In this document: in pieces, positions 16,539 through 28,606 of the stretch
How the letters are laid out: every line of letters starts with the position of its first letter
How positions within the stretch are numbered: the stretch's first letter is position 1
Source: Acidimicrobiaceae bacterium
GTDB lineage: Bacteria > Actinomycetota > Acidimicrobiia > Acidimicrobiales > RAAP-2
Length of the DNA stretch: 63,353 nt
Direction of reading: 5' to 3'
Assembly (NCBI GenBank): GCA_003151235.1
Contig: PLWZ01000051.1
Span: 109,935-173,287, forward strand
Translations under genes and position numbers: made by a program
The notes under the pieces: model-generated
Database searches by the model: none
What the model saw: the letters and a program-made list of their open reading frames with translations, nothing else
What the model was told of the DNA's origin: nothing

Positions 16539-17759
16539 TCAGAAGAGGTCGACCGCACCGCGCAACGAAGAGAAGATGTCGTCGACGAATCCCTCGCTCG
16601 ATCGACACCACTGGGCGACATATCCGGCGCTCTGGCGACCCAGCACCTCGGACACGGGCGGCGTCAACAACGCGTCGGTGGCGCGGAGGAACTCGGTAGG
16701 GCCGTCGAACCACAGGCCGCAGCGGCCGAGCTGGGCATGCTCGCGGCCCCGGGTCGCAGCGGGAACCAGTACCGGCGTGCCGTGGACCAGCGACTGAAGG
16801 CAGCGGCGCGCGTAGACGGGGCCCGGGCGCAGGTCGACCGTTGCAGTGGCCCATGCCATCAAGCGCAGCAGGTCGGTTCCGCGGCCCACGGACTCGGAGA
16901 CCCGGGCGGCACCATCACCGAACACGCCGAGCGCGTCGGTCGCGCAGACGGCGATTACGTGATCGGGGAACCGCGACACGAGGAGCATGGCCTGGCTCGC
17001 CGAGGAGCTCGGTGCGTGCAACGGAGCGCCGGTGACGACGGCGATGTAGTGCCGCTCCCCCACCTGTTCGTGCGGAGCGCGCAGGACGCTCGCATTCGAG
17101 GCGATTGGAAGCGCGACCCGGGCGACGGGGATGTCGGTCACACCCTCGACCACCCGCCGCTCGTCTTCGGTGAACACGAGGGCGAGCCGGGCCTCCTTGA
17201 ACGTGCCCGCGAATGACGGGACGAGCGCCGACGCACCGGACGGAACCAGCGGGAGCACGACGACCGGGGTGCCCGGCCACAGGGACGCAGCCAAACGAGC
17301 GGCCCCCATCTGCTGGTAGTCGGCCAAGACGACCAAGTCCGGCTGGGCCTCGGCCACCAATGACTCGGCTCGCGACCAGTGCTCGAGCGCATCCCGGCCG
17401 ACCAACGTGGCCAGACGCCCCGGCTCCGACCCGATCCCGGCGATCAGTGATCGAGCTTGCGCCCGGCTGGCCAGGTACTCCAAGCCGGCCAGCTTCCGTT
17501 CGGATTCGGTCCGCTCATCGGAGTCCGTACCGAGCTCGACGACCGAGAAGACCCCGTCGGTGAATCGGCGGACCTCGGGGCCCTGGGAGGCATACACGGT
17601 GACGTCGGCCCTCACCGAGAGGGCGCCGGCCACCATCCGAGTCGCCCACGATCCTTCGCCGTCGCCGCCCCAACGTCGACACAGGACCGCTACCCGAGGA
17701 CGAACCGTCGCGTGCGAAATGGAAGGCGGGATCTGATCAGCCGCCCTGGCCACCGGCAT
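16539..17759 (-). CDS. Divergent GT-B-fold glycosyltransferase-like protein
   Basis: The 406-residue protein starts the GT-B pattern with RVAVLCRRWGGDGEGSWATR and has a C-terminal Rossmann half with DLLRLMAWATATVDLRPGPV and HGTPVLVPAATRGREHA, as in GT4-type enzymes. The usual EX7E glutamate before the HGTPV segment is replaced (VYARRCLQSLVHGTPV), so catalytic competence is uncertain. The ATG at 17759 overlaps the preceding gene by 23 bp. It lies in a glycan region with other transferases, which supports a role in surface polysaccharide or glycolipid synthesis. Donor and acceptor cannot be inferred. Confidence 0.68.
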   Translation of the reverse strand: MPVARAADQIPPSISHATVRPRVAVLCRRWGGDGEGSWATRMVAGALSVRADVTVYASQGPEVRRFTDGVFSVVELGTDSDERTESERKLAGLEYLASRAQARSLIAGIGSEPGRLATLVGRDALEHWSRAESLVAEAQPDLVVLADYQQMGAARLAASLWPGTPVVVLPLVPSGASALVPSFAGTFKEARLALVFTEDERRVVEGVTDIPVARVALPIASNASVLRAPHEQVGERHYIAVVTGAPLHAPSSSASQAMLLVSRFPDHVIAVCATDALGVFGDGAARVSESVGRGTDLLRLMAWATATVDLRPGPVYARRCLQSLVHGTPVLVPAATRGREHAQLGRCGLWFDGPTEFLRATDALLTPPVSEVLGRQSAGYVAQWCRSSEGFVDDIFSSLRGAVDLF

Positions 17760-18201
17760 CCCGGTCCGCCCGGGCACCGGGTGGTCGCGTGGAGTCGATC
17801 CACTCGACCAGCCGCACCCCGTTCTCCCCCTCCGCCCGCTCGCGATCGGCAATGACGCTCGACAGCTCGTCACAGCGGGCGGCCAGCGCGTTGCAGACTT
17901 GGACCAGTCGAGCGAGCAGCTCACGCTCCTCGGTCAGGTAGGGGTGGAGAACCGAGAACGTGAGGCGGCCGACGAGACGTCGTACAGTGCCACGCAACCC
18001 ACGGCCCGATGGCACGGTGGTTGGCCCGCCCGGCAGGACCCAGTGACCGTTCAGGTAGGCGAGGGCCTCTTGGTCACGGAGGGGACGCTGGCGCCATGAG
18101 GCCGCGACACCCGAAGGAGGCAGCGGTGCCCAAGAGAGGTCGGGATGCTCCGAACGGAGGCGCTCGAGCAGCTCAGCGGGGTCGATCGCGTCCTCACTCA
18201 C
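17737..18201 (-). CDS. Uncharacterised protein of a glycan cluster
   Basis: The GTG start at 18201 gives 154 residues. After an acidic N-terminus (EDAIDPAELLERLRSEHPDL) comes a basic middle, then LVGRLTFSVLHPYLTEEREL and an amphipathic, probably coiled-coil helix (LLARLVQVCNALAARCDELS). Similar helix-plus-leucine patterns occur at the N-termini of actinobacterial glycan-cluster methyltransferases and glycosyltransferases, where they may mediate oligomerisation, but no catalytic domain is present here. It overlaps the GT-B gene and diverges from the GT2 gene. The function is unknown; it may be a partner protein of the adjacent transferase. Confidence 0.6.
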   Translation of the reverse strand: MSEDAIDPAELLERLRSEHPDLSWAPLPPSGVAASWRQRPLRDQEALAYLNGHWVLPGGPTTVPSGRGLRGTVRRLVGRLTFSVLHPYLTEERELLARLVQVCNALAARCDELSSVIADRERAEGENGVRLVEWIDSTRPPGARADRDAGGQGG

Positions 18202-18282
18202 GGCGAGAATGCTAGGACATCCTCCTCCAGGTCGTGACTGGCACAACCATCTTCGAGACCGTGAATACCCTGACCAGACGGC

Positions 18283-20100
18283 GTGACTGACCACGACATG
18301 AGCCCCGATCGCGACGAAGGCGACGAACTGGACGCGCTCGTGTGCTGGGCGGCCGACGAGGTGGGTGGCCTGGCCGAGGTCGGCCCATCCCGAGACCGTC
18401 GACCACCGTGGGGCCTCAACGCCACCGAAGATGTCGCGGCGTATCGCGAGTGGTGGAGGATCCACAACGAAAACGGGTCCGCCGCCGAGCCGACCGGGCG
18501 CCTGCGGTTCACGATCGTGGTGAGCCTCGTCGATGCTCGGACCGAGGAACTTCGGGCGTGCGTCGAGTCCATCCGCCGACAGACCGTGGCCGAATGGAGC
18601 CTGGTGCTCTTCGGAGCGCCGACCGGCGGCGCTGAGCCCGATCTTGTGTCGACGATCAATCCAAGCGAGCGGATCAACCTGGTCGATTCGCGAACCGATG
18701 ATGCGCCGTGGACGATCGCAGGGCCGGCGATGAAGAAGTCGGACACCGCCTATGCCGTGTTTGTCGACCCGGGAGTGACGCTGCGTCCCGACGCGCTGGC
18801 ACGGATCGACGCGTCGACGGGCTCTGGGATCGACGTCATCTACTCGGACGAGGACGAGGTCGCGTCGGACGGCTCCCACTGTCGGCCGGTGTTCAAGCCG
18901 GACTGGGCGCCGGATCTCTTGTTGTCCTCGCCCTACCTCGGCGGCGTCCTCGTCGTGTCACGCCCGGTCGTCGAGGCGTTGGGTGAGTCCGACACCGATG
19001 AGCTCGGGAACCGCGACTACGAGCTCATGCTCCGATCGACCGAGCTGGCCGACCGGGTCGTCCACGTCCCACACGTCCTCTTCCATCGCCGGGCCGGTTC
19101 GGCCACCGGCTTGCCCCTGAGCGATGAAGGCGAGAGGCGCGCTCTCGAGAGTGCGCTGGCACGCCGTGACCTCGACGCGTCCGTGGAACCGAGCCAGCTC
19201 CCGTGTGCTTGGCGCGTGCGACGGACGATTCGCAACGCGCCCAGTGTCGGCATCGTGATCCCGTTTCGCGATCAGGCGGCGCTGCTAGCCAAATGCGTCA
19301 CGTCGATCCAGGGCAGCCCCGGACACGACAACTTCGAGATCGTCCTGGTCGACAACGGCAGCGTCGAACCCGAAACCTCCGCGCTGTGCACCCGGCTCGC
19401 CGAGAGGCACGGCGCCAAGGTCGTCCATTACCCGGGCGCCTTCAACTGGTCGGCGATCAACAACGCCGGTGCCGCCGCCTCGACATCGGAGTTCTTGTTG
19501 TTCTTGAACAACGACATCGAAGCCACCGGTCGGGATTGGCTGCGGGCGTTGGTCGAACAGGGACAACGTCGCGAGGTGGGCGTGGTCGGGGCCAGGCTCC
19601 TGTACCCGGACGGGACGCTCCAGCACGCCGGCATCGTGATCGGGACGGGCGTCATCGGGTGGCACATCTTCATGGGCTTGCCGCCGAATGAAACGGGCTA
19701 CCTCGGTTGGGACCGGGTCGTCCGCCCCTACGGCGCGGTCACGGGAGCGTGCCTCCTCACTCGGCGCGACGTCTTCGACGAGCTCGGCGGGTTCGACGAG
19801 TCCCTGGAGGTCGCGTTCAACGACGTCGACTACTGCCTCCGGGCCCGGGACGCCGGCTACGAGGTCGTGTACACGCCGGACGCGGTGCTGGTCCACGACG
19901 AGGCGATGACGCGCGGGCTGTCCGGCTACCGGGACGACGGCCGGATCTTCCTGGCCAAGTGGGATCGGTCGCGGCTGCGCGAGGACCCGTTCTTCAACAA
20001 GAACCTGTCCAGGTTCGATGCCTGGTGCCCGCTCCGCCAACCCGGCGAGGACGAGCGGTGGGAGGCCTACGTCGACGATTTGGCCAGCCCTCGCTCCTGA
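18283..20100 (+). CDS. Two-domain family 2 glycosyltransferase
   Basis: This 605-residue protein carries two GT-A modules. The first (residues about 65-290) is divergent, with VIYSDEDEVASDG and the RPVFKPDWAPDLLLSSPYLG segment typical of tandem rhamnosyltransferase-like proteins. The second (from about 320) is a clear GT2 domain with VGIVIPFRDQAALLAKCVTS, LLFLNNDIEATGRDWL (the DxD-like site) and GGFDESLEVAFNDVDYCLR. Such enzymes transfer sugars from nucleotide donors in O-antigen-like or wall glycan assembly. The start is GTG. It is followed 50 bp later by the YfhO-like gene, and dTDP-sugar genes are near, so dTDP-rhamnose is a plausible donor. Confidence 0.88.
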   Translation: MTDHDMSPDRDEGDELDALVCWAADEVGGLAEVGPSRDRRPPWGLNATEDVAAYREWWRIHNENGSAAEPTGRLRFTIVVSLVDARTEELRACVESIRRQTVAEWSLVLFGAPTGGAEPDLVSTINPSERINLVDSRTDDAPWTIAGPAMKKSDTAYAVFVDPGVTLRPDALARIDASTGSGIDVIYSDEDEVASDGSHCRPVFKPDWAPDLLLSSPYLGGVLVVSRPVVEALGESDTDELGNRDYELMLRSTELADRVVHVPHVLFHRRAGSATGLPLSDEGERRALESALARRDLDASVEPSQLPCAWRVRRTIRNAPSVGIVIPFRDQAALLAKCVTSIQGSPGHDNFEIVLVDNGSVEPETSALCTRLAERHGAKVVHYPGAFNWSAINNAGAAASTSEFLLFLNNDIEATGRDWLRALVEQGQRREVGVVGARLLYPDGTLQHAGIVIGTGVIGWHIFMGLPPNETGYLGWDRVVRPYGAVTGACLLTRRDVFDELGGFDESLEVAFNDVDYCLRARDAGYEVVYTPDAVLVHDEAMTRGLSGYRDDGRIFLAKWDRSRLREDPFFNKNLSRFDAWCPLRQPGEDERWEAYVDDLASPRS

Positions 20101-20150
20101 CCCCTCGGCTGCCCAGACTGGCATGAGGTGGCGGGAGCGACAATCGTTGC

Positions 20151-22733
20151 GTGGTGCGGCCGCCCGGAGAGTTGGAAGCCCAGGAGGCTCCCCCCGGCCA
20201 GACCCTTGAAGAGCGCCGGGTAGCGCAGCCGGCAGGCCGGCGGGGGCGTCGGGGACGCAAGGCGCTCATCGCCGTTCTCTTCTTGATCTTCGGCGTGGTC
20301 GAGCTGTGGTCCCCGATAGTCCACAGCGGCTGGTACCTGCCCTCCGACATCGGCCAGCTCTTCTCACTGACCCATATCCCGGGGCATCCGCCGACGCCGA
20401 AAAACACCCTCACCTCGGACGTCTACGTGATGATCGCCCCGTTCTTGCACTTCGACCTCCAACAGGTCGGGGCGGGGCACCTTCCGACGTGGAGCGACAC
20501 CCAGGGGAACGGCCTGCCGCTGCTCGCCAACGGGCAATCCGTGGTGTTCTCCCCGTTCACGCTGTTCTTCTACCTGCTGCCGTTCCGCCTCGCCCTGATC
20601 GCGGCGGCTCTGGCGCGGTTGTGGGTCCTCGGTTTCTTCACCTACCTGTTCTTGTCCCGGCATCGCCTCCACGACCTTGCGGCCATCGTGGGCGGGATCG
20701 TCTTCGCATACGCCGGCTACCACCTCGTCTGGCTCGACTACCAGACGATCGTGAGCGTCTCGGCATGGCTGCCGGTTTCGCTGTGGTGCGCCAAGGTGGC
20801 GATCGACGCCGATCCGGACACCGGCATCCGACGCAAACGAGCGGCGTTGTTGGGCCTTTCGGGCGCCGTTGCGGCGATCCTCGTCGCCGGCAACCCGGAG
20901 ACGGGCGCGTTCGATCTCCTGGTGCTCGCGGCCTACGTGGTGATGGCGCTCGGGATGGCGCGGGGCGGGTTTCGCCGCGCCGGCCGACAACTGATCGGCT
21001 TCGGTGTCGCGGCGGTCCTCGGGGTCGGGCTATCGGCCATCCAGCTCCTGCCGTTCCTCCAGTACGCGTCGATCTCGACGCGCACCGCCGGCATCCGCGC
21101 CAACCCGGCCGTCGTGATCCCGGGGTTCACGTTCAACTCGACACCGGTAGTCGCGTTCCCGAACCTCTTCGGTGGTCCGCAGTACTCGTACCAGGACGCG
21201 GCGTTCTACGCGTGGCTCCACCCCCCGACCAACTACGCCGAGCTGAACGGCAACTCCGTCGGCCTCCTCACCCTGTGCGCGGTTCCCCTGGGCCTCCTCG
21301 CCCTGCGCCGACGACGGCGCCAGGTGCTGGGTTGGTTCGGTCTCGGTGCAGCGGTGGTGGGGACGCTCCTGCTCTACAGCCACACTGCGGGCCACCTGTG
21401 GACCCATATCCCGCTCCTGCACTCCGTGGTCCTCAATCGGAGCCAGGACGTGGAACTGCTCGGGTTCGCCGTGCTGGCCGCGCTCGGTGTGGACTGGCTC
21501 ATCGGCTCGAGACCGGCCGCACAAGCCGGCGTGGTGCGGCTGCTCGGCCGGCCGGTGACCGCCGTGGCCGTCTTCGCAGTGGTCGGGACCGGATTCACCC
21601 TTGGGGCGATCGCACTCCGACATCACGTGAACGGCATCTTCGGCAACCCGTCGGCGGCGGGCAACGCCCTTGTGAACGATCAACTGGCCGCCGAGATCCT
21701 GCTCGCCGCGGCATTCATCGCGGTACTGGCGGCGTTCTGTGTCCTGGCGCGGCACCACCGGGCCCGGATCGTTGTCGGCGGCGCGGTGGTCGTCGTGGTC
21801 TTCGCGTCGACGGGGTTGATGTTCCGGTCGTACAACCCGACCGTCGGGTCGTGGGCCGCCTATCCGGTCACCCCGTCGATTGCCAAGCTCACCCAGGTGG
21901 TCGGGTCCGGGGAAGCGCTGTTCGCCGGGGGCTCGTTCCCCTCGCCATCCACCGCCCGCTGGTTCGGCATCCGGGAGGTGGGTGCGTACGACGCCATCGG
22001 GCTCGAGTCCCACGACGATCTCTACCGGGCCGTCTTCCACGTGCCCGCGACGGGTGAGACCATGCCCGACTGCGTGAACGGCCTGCGGCTGTTCGGCGTC
22101 ACGACCGTCGTCGGTGGCAGCGGCGCGTTCGCCGGTGCCGCCAAGGCGGCGCTCCCGGCATCCGGGACGATCAACGGCGCCCCCTATTACCGGGTCGCGA
22201 ATAGCTCGCACTTCTCGGTGGTCGGGCGGAGCATCGCCGCCCCGGGCGACGCGGCGGCGCTCCGGCTCGTCGGCAGCTGCGCGTTCGACTCGCGCACGAC
22301 CGTCGTGCTCGACCCGACGGCGTATGACCCAGCCGACCGCGCTGCGCTCGGTCCGGCGACCGGTGCCTCGGCCGCCGGGGCCACGGTGAGCCACACCACC
22401 CAAGATGGTGCGACCGCGAGTGCGGTCGTCGACACGCCGCACGCAGCCTGGCTGGTCGTCCGCGAGTCATGGGTGCCGGGCTGGCGGGCCACCGTCGACG
22501 GCCACCCGGCCGCCGTGCAGCGTGCCGATGTCGCGTTCCAGGCCGTCCGGGTGCCGGCGGGGCGCCACGTCGTGCGCCTCTTCTATGACCCCGGGACGCT
22601 GACCTTTGGCGGGGTGGTCTCGTCGGTGGCGCTCGGCTGCCTCCTGGCCCTGGCCCTGCTCACGATGTTCCCGTCCCTCGCTCTCGCACTCCGGCGCCGG
22701 TCGGACTCATCGGCCAAGGGGACCGCCGCCTAA
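20151..22733 (+). CDS. YfhO-like multi-pass membrane glycosyltransferase-family protein
   Basis: The 860-residue protein starts with a basic cytoplasmic tail, then about a dozen hydrophobic helices, and a soluble C-terminal domain of some 230 residues followed by one last helix. The arrangement and the motifs GWYLPSDIGQLF, LPTWSDTQGNGLPLLANGQS and WVPGWRATVDGHPAAVQRAD match the YfhO (GT-C-like) family, implicated in glycosylation of lipoteichoic acid and other surface polymers in Firmicutes. The start is one of two successive GTG codons. It follows the GT2 gene and its TAA overlaps the TAG of the convergent GT4 gene. It probably uses a lipid-linked sugar, but acceptor and sugar are unknown. 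Confidence 0.82.
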   Translation: MVRPPGELEAQEAPPGQTLEERRVAQPAGRRGRRGRKALIAVLFLIFGVVELWSPIVHSGWYLPSDIGQLFSLTHIPGHPPTPKNTLTSDVYVMIAPFLHFDLQQVGAGHLPTWSDTQGNGLPLLANGQSVVFSPFTLFFYLLPFRLALIAAALARLWVLGFFTYLFLSRHRLHDLAAIVGGIVFAYAGYHLVWLDYQTIVSVSAWLPVSLWCAKVAIDADPDTGIRRKRAALLGLSGAVAAILVAGNPETGAFDLLVLAAYVVMALGMARGGFRRAGRQLIGFGVAAVLGVGLSAIQLLPFLQYASISTRTAGIRANPAVVIPGFTFNSTPVVAFPNLFGGPQYSYQDAAFYAWLHPPTNYAELNGNSVGLLTLCAVPLGLLALRRRRRQVLGWFGLGAAVVGTLLLYSHTAGHLWTHIPLLHSVVLNRSQDVELLGFAVLAALGVDWLIGSRPAAQAGVVRLLGRPVTAVAVFAVVGTGFTLGAIALRHHVNGIFGNPSAAGNALVNDQLAAEILLAAAFIAVLAAFCVLARHHRARIVVGGAVVVVVFASTGLMFRSYNPTVGSWAAYPVTPSIAKLTQVVGSGEALFAGGSFPSPSTARWFGIREVGAYDAIGLESHDDLYRAVFHVPATGETMPDCVNGLRLFGVTTVVGGSGAFAGAAKAALPASGTINGAPYYRVANSSHFSVVGRSIAAPGDAAALRLVGSCAFDSRTTVVLDPTAYDPADRAALGPATGASAAGATVSHTTQDGATASAVVDTPHAAWLVVRESWVPGWRATVDGHPAAVQRADVAFQAVRVPAGRHVVRLFYDPGTLTFGGVVSSVALGCLLALALLTMFPSLALALRRRSDSSAKGTAA

Positions 22734-24088
22734 TCGAGGGTCGGGGCGGCGGACCCGGGCGGTTGCCCCGATCCACGACGCGCCCTCACGACCTCTCCGT
22801 AGAGCGAGGCGATCTCGGCCATCTCGTCATCGACCGAGCGGATCATCGGCCGCGAGGCCGCCGCCCCCGCCGTCAGGCGTTCGAGGAGCGCCCGGTCGTC
22901 GAGGACCCGGCAGATGGCCCGGGCCAGTCCGTCGGGTTGGCCCCGGTCATAGACGAGCCCGTTCCGGCCGCCGGCGACCAGGTCCCAGTTCCCGAACGTG
23001 GGGTTGGCCACCACCGGCAGCCCCGCGAGCAGGTACTCGCGCGTGACGCGATCGGACGTCGCGAACAGCGACGTCGACAGGCCGACATCGGCGGTGGCCA
23101 GATGGGCAGGCAGGCCCTTCGGCTCGTAGGGGCCGACGACCTCTACGCGGGGGTTGGAGGAGAGGAGCGGGGCCAGCGCCGCCGGATCGGTCGCCCCGAG
23201 GAATCGGAGCCGGTAGTCGTCCCGGTCGGCGAGCTCGGGCCGGCTGAATGCCCGGACCGCGTCGAGATGACCCCTTGCCGGATCGGCCGAGCCGGCGAGC
23301 GCGAACACCACCGGCTCGCCGGGTCCCTTCGCGATCCGGGCGGTCGGGTGCCGCCACGGGGTCATGTCCAAGCCCATCTCGATCGTCTCGACGCGGTCGG
23401 GGTCGAGCGGAAGGGTCTCTTCGAAGTAGTGCCGCCACGCCCCATTCGAGAAGACCAGCCGTTCGAAGACCGAGCCGAACTGGCGTTCTGCTTCGGCGCG
23501 CTTGAACCTCAGGCACTCGAGAAGCACGTCCTTGGTCTCCGGACTCGATCCGCCGGCGACGAGGCACGACGCGCACTGCTCGGGCGACAGGGGTGCGGTG
23601 CAGAAACCCGTCGGACCCGAGGCCGGCGACACGGGAGGGTCCAACGCGCAGAGATCGTCGTTCGAGACGACCGTCCGGAGCACCGGGATGCCAGCCTCCC
23701 TGGCCAGGTCGGGCCAGTCGAGCGGCAGGTACACGTTGTCGATGACGTGCACCAGGTCGGGCCGGGTGCGACGCAGGGTGTCGACGAAGAACCGGGTGGC
23801 CTCGCTCTTCGGGTCCCGCCTGTCGGACGCCGCCAGCAGGCGCCACGTCTCGACCCGGGTGGGAGGGACGGCGACCCGGTGGAACCACTCTCCGGGTTCC
23901 TGCGTGTCGACGACGTCCCCCCAGGTGGCCACCGAGGGGTCGGCCGAGATGACGGTGGTCTTCCATCCTCGGTCGGATGCCCGCTTGGCGTACGCGTGCG
24001 CGATCAGGGGTGGGCCGGAGAACTCGCACGGCGGCAGCGCGTGCACGAGATAGAGCACCCGAAGCGGACCCATGAGGTCGGAGAGCAT
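22730..24088 (-). CDS. GT4-like glycosyltransferase, paralogue of the one at 58.5 kb
   Basis: This 452-residue GT-B enzyme opens with RVLYLVHALPPCEFSGPPLI and has a C-terminal half with GEPVVFALAGSADPARGHLD and the donor site VGLSTSLFATSDRVTREYLL, whose final Glu and following GLPVVANP match the GT4 EX7E region. Between the two halves is a cysteine-containing insertion (CALDPPVSPASGP, then FC, then EQCASC), a pattern seen in other GT4 enzymes and perhaps structural. It is clearly paralogous to the gene at 58509-59882, with long shared stretches. It is convergent with the YfhO-like gene, overlapping at the stop codons. Sugar specificity is unknown. Confidence 0.85.
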   Translation of the reverse strand: MLSDLMGPLRVLYLVHALPPCEFSGPPLIAHAYAKRASDRGWKTTVISADPSVATWGDVVDTQEPGEWFHRVAVPPTRVETWRLLAASDRRDPKSEATRFFVDTLRRTRPDLVHVIDNVYLPLDWPDLAREAGIPVLRTVVSNDDLCALDPPVSPASGPTGFCTAPLSPEQCASCLVAGGSSPETKDVLLECLRFKRAEAERQFGSVFERLVFSNGAWRHYFEETLPLDPDRVETIEMGLDMTPWRHPTARIAKGPGEPVVFALAGSADPARGHLDAVRAFSRPELADRDDYRLRFLGATDPAALAPLLSSNPRVEVVGPYEPKGLPAHLATADVGLSTSLFATSDRVTREYLLAGLPVVANPTFGNWDLVAGGRNGLVYDRGQPDGLARAICRVLDDRALLERLTAGAAASRPMIRSVDDEMAEIASLYGEVVRARRGSGQPPGSAAPTLD

Positions 24089-24154
24089 GACCGAACGACG
24101 CTAGCGATCCCGGGCGATCGCCCGCGGGCCGCCCGATCGGTGCACGGTGTCGGG

Positions 24155-25292
24155 CTAACCGCCCGACCGGCGCCGGCGAAGCTCGGCCTCGATGAAGGCG
24201 TCGATGTCGCCGTCGAGCACCGCGTCGACGTTGCCGGTCTCAACGCCCGTCCGCACGTCCTTGACCAACTGGAACGGTGCCAGCGTGTAGGAGCGGATCT
24301 GGCTCCCCCAGGCGTTGTCGGCCCGCTCGCCACCGATCTTGTCGATCTCGGCCTGGCGCTCCTCGCGCTCGCGCTGGGCGAGCTTGGCCGTCAGGATCTG
24401 CATCGCCTTGGCCTTGTTCTGGTGCTGGCTCCGCTCGTTCTGGCACGACACGACGATCCCGGTCGGGAGGTGGGTGAGCCGGACGGCCGAGTCGGTCTTG
24501 TTGACGTGTTGGCCCCCCGCCCCCGACGATCGGTAGAGGTCGATCCGGAGGTCCTTCTCGTCGATCTCCACCTCCCCCGTGAGCTCATCGAGGAACGGGA
24601 CGGCATCGAGCGAGGCGAAGCTGGTCTGGCGCCGATGCTGGGAGTCGAACGGCGAGATCCGGACCAGCCGGTGCACCCCCCGTTCGGCCGACAGGAGGCC
24701 GTACGCAAAGCGCCCCCGGACGATGAAGGTGGCCGAGAGGAGCCCGGCCTCCTTGCCCTCGGTCGCCTCATCGATCTCGATGCCGAAGCCGCGCCGCTCG
24801 GCCCACCGCGTGTACATGCGCAGGAGCATCTCGGCCCAGTCCTGCGCGTCGGTCCCGCCGGCACCGGCATGGACCTCGGCCACCGCATCGCGGTCGTCGT
24901 ACTCGCCCGAGAGCAGCGACTGGAGCTCGAGCCGGGCCACCCGGGTCTCGAGATCGCCGAGTGCCTCCTCAAGCTCCTTGGCCAATTCCGCTTCTGGCGA
25001 GCCACCCGCCTCGGCCTCGGTGACCAACTCGTCGAGCACACGCGCGTCGTCGAGACTCGTGATCAGCTCCTCGAACTTGGCCAGGTCGTCGGAGACCCGG
25101 CCGAGCTCGGTCGTCACCGCGCGGCCGCGGTCGGCGTCGTCCCACAGATCGGGCTGCGCGGCCTCGGCCTCAAGCTCGTCCCGGCGGCTACGTAGCGTGT
25201 CGATGTCGAGGTAGCCCTCGGCCTCGGCGATCCGCCCGCTCAGCCCTTCGAGCTCGGCGGTGAGATCACGACGTTCGCCGCTCCCCGCGACC

Positions 25293-25306
<14 letters not shown>
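24155..25306 (-). CDS. prfB: Peptide chain release factor 2
   Basis: RF2 recognises UAA and UGA and triggers hydrolysis of the finished peptide. The 383-residue protein has the SPF codon-recognition motif (VRISPFDSQHRRQTS near residue 219) and the catalytic GGQ loop (SSGAGGQHVNKTDSAVRLTH near 263). The frame runs uninterrupted from the ATG, so the programmed +1 frameshift of many bacterial prfB genes is absent. The ATG at 25306 overlaps the end of secA by 14 bp, implying co-transcription. A further 56 codons are open upstream but lie inside secA and are not conserved. Confidence 0.95.
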
Positions 25307-28082
<2,776 letters not shown>

Positions 28083-28606
28083 GTCGTGAGGATCCTAACG
28101 GTCGGTCCCCTGCGGACCCGTCCTAGAAGCGCGTTTTTGGGTCGGGCTGCGTGCGGCTGACCTGGTCTTTGACCCCACACTCGCCTGCTGCGGGGGTGAC
28201 GGCCCCGGCGTCGGCGGTCTTGCGACCCTTCGACCCCGGATCTGGCTCGCATCGCCTCGTCTCCGTTACCCCCCGAGGATCGGAGGGACGGGCAGGACTT
28301 ACCTCTAAGTCGCACCATGCTCAGCAACCAGAAGTTGCCTTACGTGGGTCGTTTTGCCTGCGACTGGCATCGACTTTCAACCACAGACCCGCACACAGCC
28401 CGATCCAATATTACGCCCCCCTCACCTGGCCGCAGGTTCGGGTACTGGTCAACTTGATTTGTCACAACCGCAGTCCAGGCTCTATCTCAATTACAACCGT
28501 CGGTCCCTCGGTAGGAGGGGGCGTGAAACTGCTCTCCGGAGCTTCCGACGTAAGGCTCAATGTGCGCGGAGGGTTGAAAAAGACCCACTACCCGGCTCCT
28601 GAAGGT
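28083..28606. other. Gene-free, A/T-richer interval upstream of secA
   Basis: The 524 bp between secA and the methyltransferase gene have no convincing coding frame. Base composition from about 28300 to 28530 is visibly more A/T-rich than the surroundings, with stretches such as CCAATATTACG and AACTTGATTTGTCACAACC. On the minus strand short segments faintly recall structured RNAs but no full consensus could be assembled. The part next to secA should hold its promoter. The rest may be degraded horizontally acquired DNA or an unrecognised small RNA. Confidence 0.5.

Noticed and set aside
22730..22733. Overlapping convergent stop codons of the YfhO-like and GT4 genes
   Set aside because: A TAA on one strand and TAG on the other share bases; unusual but compatible with simple gene compaction.
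28083..28400. Structured RNA (RNase P, tmRNA or intron-like) upstream of secA
   Set aside because: A minus-strand segment (GAGGTAAGTCC) resembles part of a conserved RNase P element, but the matching 3' elements were not found, nor intron or tmRNA signatures.
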